From UBA4717 sp002404395 (lineage in GTDB: Bacteria; Bacillota; Clostridia; Oscillospirales; CAG-272): 18,458 nucleotides of DNA. Shown one piece after another: positions 15,573 through 18,458 of the stretch. The stretch covers positions 1 to 18,458 of the forward strand of contig CALFNW010000170.1 in assembly GCA_937902275.1 (NCBI GenBank), read 5' to 3'. Each line of letters begins with the position of its first letter. Position 1 is the first letter of the stretch. The translations under genes and the position numbers were made by a program. The notes under the pieces are model-generated. The model was given only the letters and a program-made list of their open reading frames with translations, made no database searches and had not been told where the DNA came from.

Positions 15573-16835
15573 TTACTTCATGGGAATAGGTCGGCTGACA
15601 GCGATATTCTCTGTATGATAGACGGCGGCTTTTATCACGTAAGCTTCGCCGTCGCAATACTCCGAAAGTGTTTTTTCGGTGACATCGCCGATCTTTGAGA
15701 TTGCAGCAAGCTTCAGATCAAGCGCGTCGCGGGCAAGCCGCTTTGCCGCATCTTCGGTAACGCGGACGGTCTCGGTCTCATACTCGTTGTAGACGGTCGT
15801 TGAAAGCTTTACAGGCAGGGAGAGTCCGTGCACAAGTTCAAGCTTTTTCACGCTTGAGGTGACTTCAAATCCGTGACCTGCCACACTGTTTTCCGACTCT
15901 CCGTTTATTATATCATACTCTGCGGATATTTTTCCACTGTTTTTTGAAATTTTAAGACTTTTTCCGAAAAATATCAATGACTTGTCTGAAAAGCTACGTC
16001 CGGTATAGGTTTTAACGGCACGCTCAAGCGGTATCCGCACCTCAAAGCGATCAAGCACTTCGGCAATGACCTCGCCCTCGGCGTGCAGCGCAACATATCC
16101 GCTTCGTCGGCTGTCATACAGCCCGCCGACGAGCAACTCACCCTTTTTCACCGTTTCACCCGGCGCGACTGCCGGTTCGCCGGCAACCACATCAAGCTCT
16201 CTTACGACTCCGTCGCGCGAAGCGACAAGGTTCGCAGGCTTCGAGGCGGCATTGTCAGAATTCGGGCGCGCATATTCAATAACCTCAACAAAGGCGGTGG
16301 TGCCGCGAAAGTTCACACTGAGCCAGCCGAGACTTTCCTCGGCATCGAGAACGGTATTATTAAGCAGGTCTAAGTCAAGCGAGCTGCGGCGGACGCCGGG
16401 CGTACAGCCCGATTTCTCAAGCAGCGCAAGGATCTGCGAGTCAGAAAGGGCACGGTTTCCGGAAATCTTTATATCCCAGACAAATCCGGAAGAATATATG
16501 GTGAGAAATACGGCAAAAATTGCGGAAAGAACAAGTCCCGGGCGACGCTTATATCGAAAAATGACTGACGGCAGTCCGCGCACCGTGAAGCGCTCGTACG
16601 AAAGTCCGAGCAGCGAGGCGAGTTTTTTCGGCGCGGTCGTATGCGACAACGGCAGAACTATACTGCCGTCAGGGGCGGCTTTAAATCGGATACCGCATGA
16701 TAAGAGGTTATTTATAACGCGTACGCGTTCGTCGGCGGCATTGAAGCAGACATATCCCGAAATGCGGTCGAGGAATGTGAGCTTCAACAAATTTCCGAAG
16801 CATTTTGATTTTTTTGAATTTTTATTTTTTTTCAT
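15573..16835 (-). CDS. yqfD: Sporulation protein YqfD
   Basis: A 420-residue YqfD homologue, close to the 398 residues of Bacillus subtilis YqfD. It has a charged N-terminus, one strong membrane segment at ~97-117 (PGLVLSAIFAVFLTIYSSGF) and the conserved block FVWDIKISGN just after it. The remainder should lie outside the mother-cell cytoplasm. A GGEPAV/GETVKKGELLVGG-like stretch in the middle resembles a hinge in membrane-fusion proteins. In Bacillus it is made in the mother cell under sigma-E and is needed for efficient sporulation. The ribosome binding site is poor (GGGGT), so it may depend on translation of upstream yqfC. Followed by phoH at 17 nt. Confidence 0.92.
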   Translation of the reverse strand: MKKNKNSKKSKCFGNLLKLTFLDRISGYVCFNAADERVRVINNLLSCGIRFKAAPDGSIVLPLSHTTAPKKLASLLGLSYERFTVRGLPSVIFRYKRRPGLVLSAIFAVFLTIYSSGFVWDIKISGNRALSDSQILALLEKSGCTPGVRRSSLDLDLLNNTVLDAEESLGWLSVNFRGTTAFVEVIEYARPNSDNAASKPANLVASRDGVVRELDVVAGEPAVAPGETVKKGELLVGGLYDSRRSGYVALHAEGEVIAEVLDRFEVRIPLERAVKTYTGRSFSDKSLIFFGKSLKISKNSGKISAEYDIINGESENSVAGHGFEVTSSVKKLELVHGLSLPVKLSTTVYNEYETETVRVTEDAAKRLARDALDLKLAAISKIGDVTEKTLSEYCDGEAYVIKAAVYHTENIAVSRPIPMK

Positions 16836-16867
16836 AGCGACCCCGATCTACGAAGATAAATGATGTT

Positions 16868-16883
16868 GCTTTTTCGAAAAAGC
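16868..16883. repeat. 16-bp perfect palindrome between yqfC and yqfD
   Basis: GCTTTTTCGAAAAAGC is perfectly self-complementary. It lies inside the 119-nt gap within an operon that is otherwise tight. As RNA it has no loop, so it would form a shorter hairpin; as DNA it could be a site for a dimeric regulator. No T-run follows, so it is not a clear terminator. Confidence 0.4.
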
Positions 16884-16954
16884 GTGTTTCGTTTTGTCCG
16901 CGCAAGGCGAGTTGAAACTTGCCGTGAGGCGATGTTTTGAATCCAGCACTTCGC

Positions 16955-17221
16955 TTAACCGAAGTTAATGGCGGTAACTTCACCCTCGACGATGATCTCT
17001 TTTTCTGAAAACCGCTTTAATATCAAACTCTTTCCGGTTATGCTTGCCTCGCCGTCAGCAAGCTTAAGTTTCACACAGGCATCGTTATAATCGGCAAGTC
17101 CGAGCGCACGATATACACTCACTTCGCGGCGTGAGCCGGTATTGCTTATATAAATACACGAGTGAACCCGTGAAACCTCATGACCGCCGTTTCCTGACGC
17201 TTCCCGCTTTAAAAGCTTCAT
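16955..17221 (-). CDS. yqfC: Sporulation protein YqfC
   Basis: An 88-residue protein of the YabP/YqfC family, recognised by its compact beta-rich pattern: VYRALGLADYNDACVKLKL, then ASITGKSLILKRFSEKEIIV and a final GEVTAINF. In Bacillus it is a sigma-E mother-cell gene directly upstream of yqfD, the same order as here. The ATG at 17221 is preceded by AAGGCGGTGA. It starts the seven-gene minus-strand cluster and is divergent from ylbJ across 63 bp, so both sporulation genes may share a control region. Confidence 0.9.
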   Translation of the reverse strand: MKLLKREASGNGGHEVSRVHSCIYISNTGSRREVSVYRALGLADYNDACVKLKLADGEASITGKSLILKRFSEKEIIVEGEVTAINFG

Positions 17222-17284
17222 ATTCTGTCACCGCCTTAAATATAGTGATATTAGATTATACTGCGATATTCGGGGGTTTATGCC
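17222..17284. promoter_or_regulatory. Divergent control region between yqfC and ylbJ
   Basis: A 63-bp A/T-rich spacer between two divergent sporulation genes. It contains TATAAT- and TATACT-like hexamers but no good sigma-A -35 box at the right distance. Sigma-E promoters would be expected for both genes from family knowledge, and some ATATT-like sequences are present, but I could not find a convincing pair with the right spacing on either strand. Confidence 0.4.
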
Positions 17285-18250
17285 GTGAAGATTCATACTC
17301 GTTCTGTTTTATATAACCGTCTGCTCTCGCTTTTCATGAGCGCGTCGGCAATACTGCTGCTGTTTTGGCTGCTCTTGTGTCCGGAAGCCGCCAAAGTCTC
17401 GGCGGCTTGTGCAATTCTTTCCTGCGCAAAAAAGCTTTTGCCCTCGCTTTTTTGCTTTGCAGTGCTTTCGGGCTTTCTCACGCGTTCGGGCGCGCTCGGG
17501 CTGCTCTACCGCATATTTGAAAAACCTTTTCACGCGCTCTCGGGACTTCCCGGCCGCTTCGTCGGCACTTACCTTTTCTCTTTTCTGGCGGGCTTTCCTT
17601 CGGGAGTGATCTCAGCGCTCGAATATCGAAAAAGCGGCGTCATTTCCCGCGACGACTGCGCGCGCCTTGCGGCGGTCTCCGACAACACCGGTCCGGCACT
17701 GCCTGTGCTCTTGATCGGCGGCGCGATATTTTCAGACGCACGGCTCGGCGTGTACATATACCTTATACAAATAGCCGCTTCACTTATCACACTGCGGCTA
17801 ACCCGTCCGCGCAAACCTGATCACCCGGGCGAAGTCGGGCAGTCTGAAGAAAAAATAACGTCGGTACATGAGTCTCCGATCACCGCATTCTGTGCGGCGG
17901 TAAGATCCGCCGTTTCCGCCTGCGCGGCGCTTTGCGGCTACGTGGTGATCTTCACGGTCGCGGCGGACGCACTCGCGCTCCGCTTTCCCTCGGTACGATT
18001 TCTTTTGCCTTTTCTTGAAATATCAAACGGCTCGGCCGCACTCTCCGCACTGCCGCGTGAGGTCGGCTTCATCATTGCTTCCGCCGCGCTTTCGTTCGGC
18101 GGTGTATGCGTACAGCTTCAAGCGGCAGATCTGCTCACAAACGAAAAAATTCCGCTTACACCGCATCTTTGTATTAAGCTCGTGCAAAGTCTCTGTGCGC
18201 TTTTGCTCGCTTTTGCGGCAGTCGCGGCACGCGGTTTCTTTATTTATTGA
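17285..18250 (+). CDS. ylbJ: Sporulation integral membrane protein YlbJ
   Basis: A 321-residue polytopic membrane protein, hydrophobic throughout with about eight membrane segments. It has the nucleoside-recognition/gate-type pattern of YlbJ: CAKKLLPSLFCFAVLSGFL near residues 47-65, FLAGFPSGVISALEYRKSG around 100-118 and SDNTGPALPVLLIGGA around 131-146. In Bacillus YlbJ is a sigma-E mother-cell protein needed for spore core properties. Here it is shorter than the ~400 residues of Bacillus YlbJ. It starts at GTG 17285 with GGGGG eight nt upstream; an in-frame ATG at 17336 lacks a site. The stop lies two bases before an insertion sequence end, so slight loss of the natural C-terminus cannot be excluded. 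Confidence 0.85.
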   Translation: MKIHTRSVLYNRLLSLFMSASAILLLFWLLLCPEAAKVSAACAILSCAKKLLPSLFCFAVLSGFLTRSGALGLLYRIFEKPFHALSGLPGRFVGTYLFSFLAGFPSGVISALEYRKSGVISRDDCARLAAVSDNTGPALPVLLIGGAIFSDARLGVYIYLIQIAASLITLRLTRPRKPDHPGEVGQSEEKITSVHESPITAFCAAVRSAVSACAALCGYVVIFTVAADALALRFPSVRFLLPFLEISNGSAALSALPREVGFIIASAALSFGGVCVQLQAADLLTNEKIPLTPHLCIKLVQSLCALLLAFAAVAARGFFIY

Positions 18251-18252
18251 AA

Positions 18253-18458
18253 TGTAGGTTTGTCAATGATGTGTTACAAAAATCAGAAAACTTCGCCGTT
18301 GGATAAAAAAGAACTTAAATAATCGGCAGGAGATTTCCAATTCAAAGGACGCATAGGGAAATTATTGTACTTTCTGCTGTGAACAGCAAGCTGCTTTTTA
18401 AAGTCTTCAAACGAGTAAAAAGTATGAGTGGCATAGAAGTATTCGTTATCTTTACGAT
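18253..18458 (-). mobile_element. Right end of an insertion sequence (partial, runs off window)
   Basis: The sequence starting TGTAGGTTTGTCAATGATG at 18253 looks like an IS terminus (TG start), followed after 30 bp by the stop codon of a transposase reading leftwards. The terminus lies two bases beyond the ylbJ stop. Only one end is in the window, so the inverted repeat and target duplication cannot be checked. Confidence 0.7.
18283..18458 (-). CDS. C-terminal fragment of a DDE (integrase-core) transposase
   Basis: The last 57 codons and stop of a minus-strand gene that begins beyond the right edge. The end is characteristic of integrase-core transposases of the IS3/IS481 type: RKDNEYFYATH, FYSFEDFKKQL, YNNFPMRPLNWKSPADYL. 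The Glu of RKDNE is compatible with the third acidic residue region of the DDE catalytic triad. The frame is intact here, so the element may be functional. The exact IS family is not certain. Confidence 0.85.
   Translation of the reverse strand, partial: RKDNEYFYATHTFYSFEDFKKQLAVHSRKYNNFPMRPLNWKSPADYLSSFLSNGEVF

Noticed and set aside
16066..16863. Plus-strand ORF of 265 codons opposite yqfD
   Set aside because: Antisense shadow of yqfD; Ser/Arg-rich low-quality translation with no recognisable domain.

Overview
The window looks like chromosomal DNA of an anaerobic, spore-forming Clostridia-type Firmicute, probably host-associated. The evidence is the order yqfC-yqfD-phoH-ybeY-era-recO-mutS2 (close to the Bacillus/Clostridium order), three sporulation-linked genes (yqfC, yqfD, ylbJ), AGGAGG-type ribosome binding sites, TTGACA/TATAAT promoters with 17-bp spacers, and a fucosidase typical of gut carbohydrate use. 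The species cannot be named from sequence alone.

Layout. (1) 1-230: a strong minus-strand promoter driving something beyond the left edge, first a 10-codon ORF, plus the terminator of the fucosidase gene. (2) 333-2574: a carbohydrate locus, a cytoplasmic GH29 alpha-L-fucosidase (minus) divergent from an AraC-type regulator (plus). (3) 2575-3100: a non-coding stretch with a terminator-like hairpin and three tandem copies of a 114-bp repeat. (4) 3101-7377: a self-contained minus-strand operon of two genes, a membrane-anchored TrkA-N-like/RyR protein followed 22 nt later by a TIR-NB-ARC-TPR protein (a bacterial NLR-like STAND protein). It has its own promoter and sits just downstream of a strong terminator. 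This is the best candidate for an undescribed, probably anti-phage or stress-sensing, system. (5) 7400-9500: two xylose-isomerase-like TIM-barrel proteins in tandem. (6) 9626-17221: the conserved housekeeping/sporulation cluster yqfC, yqfD, phoH, ybeY, era, recO, mutS2, all on the minus strand, with two copies of a 54-bp palindromic repeat between recO and mutS2. (7) 17285-18458: ylbJ on the plus strand, and two bases after its stop codon the end of an insertion sequence whose transposase C-terminus runs off the right edge.

How the genes work together. The fucosidase and AraC regulator probably form a locally controlled fucoside-use unit. The core cluster couples ribosome maturation and RNA quality control (Era, YbeY, PhoH) with DNA repair/ribosome rescue (RecO, MutS2) and mother-cell sporulation functions (YqfC, YqfD). 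In the TIR operon, the membrane protein is a plausible sensor or partner and the TIR-STAND protein a plausible effector, but this is inferred from domains and co-transcription only.
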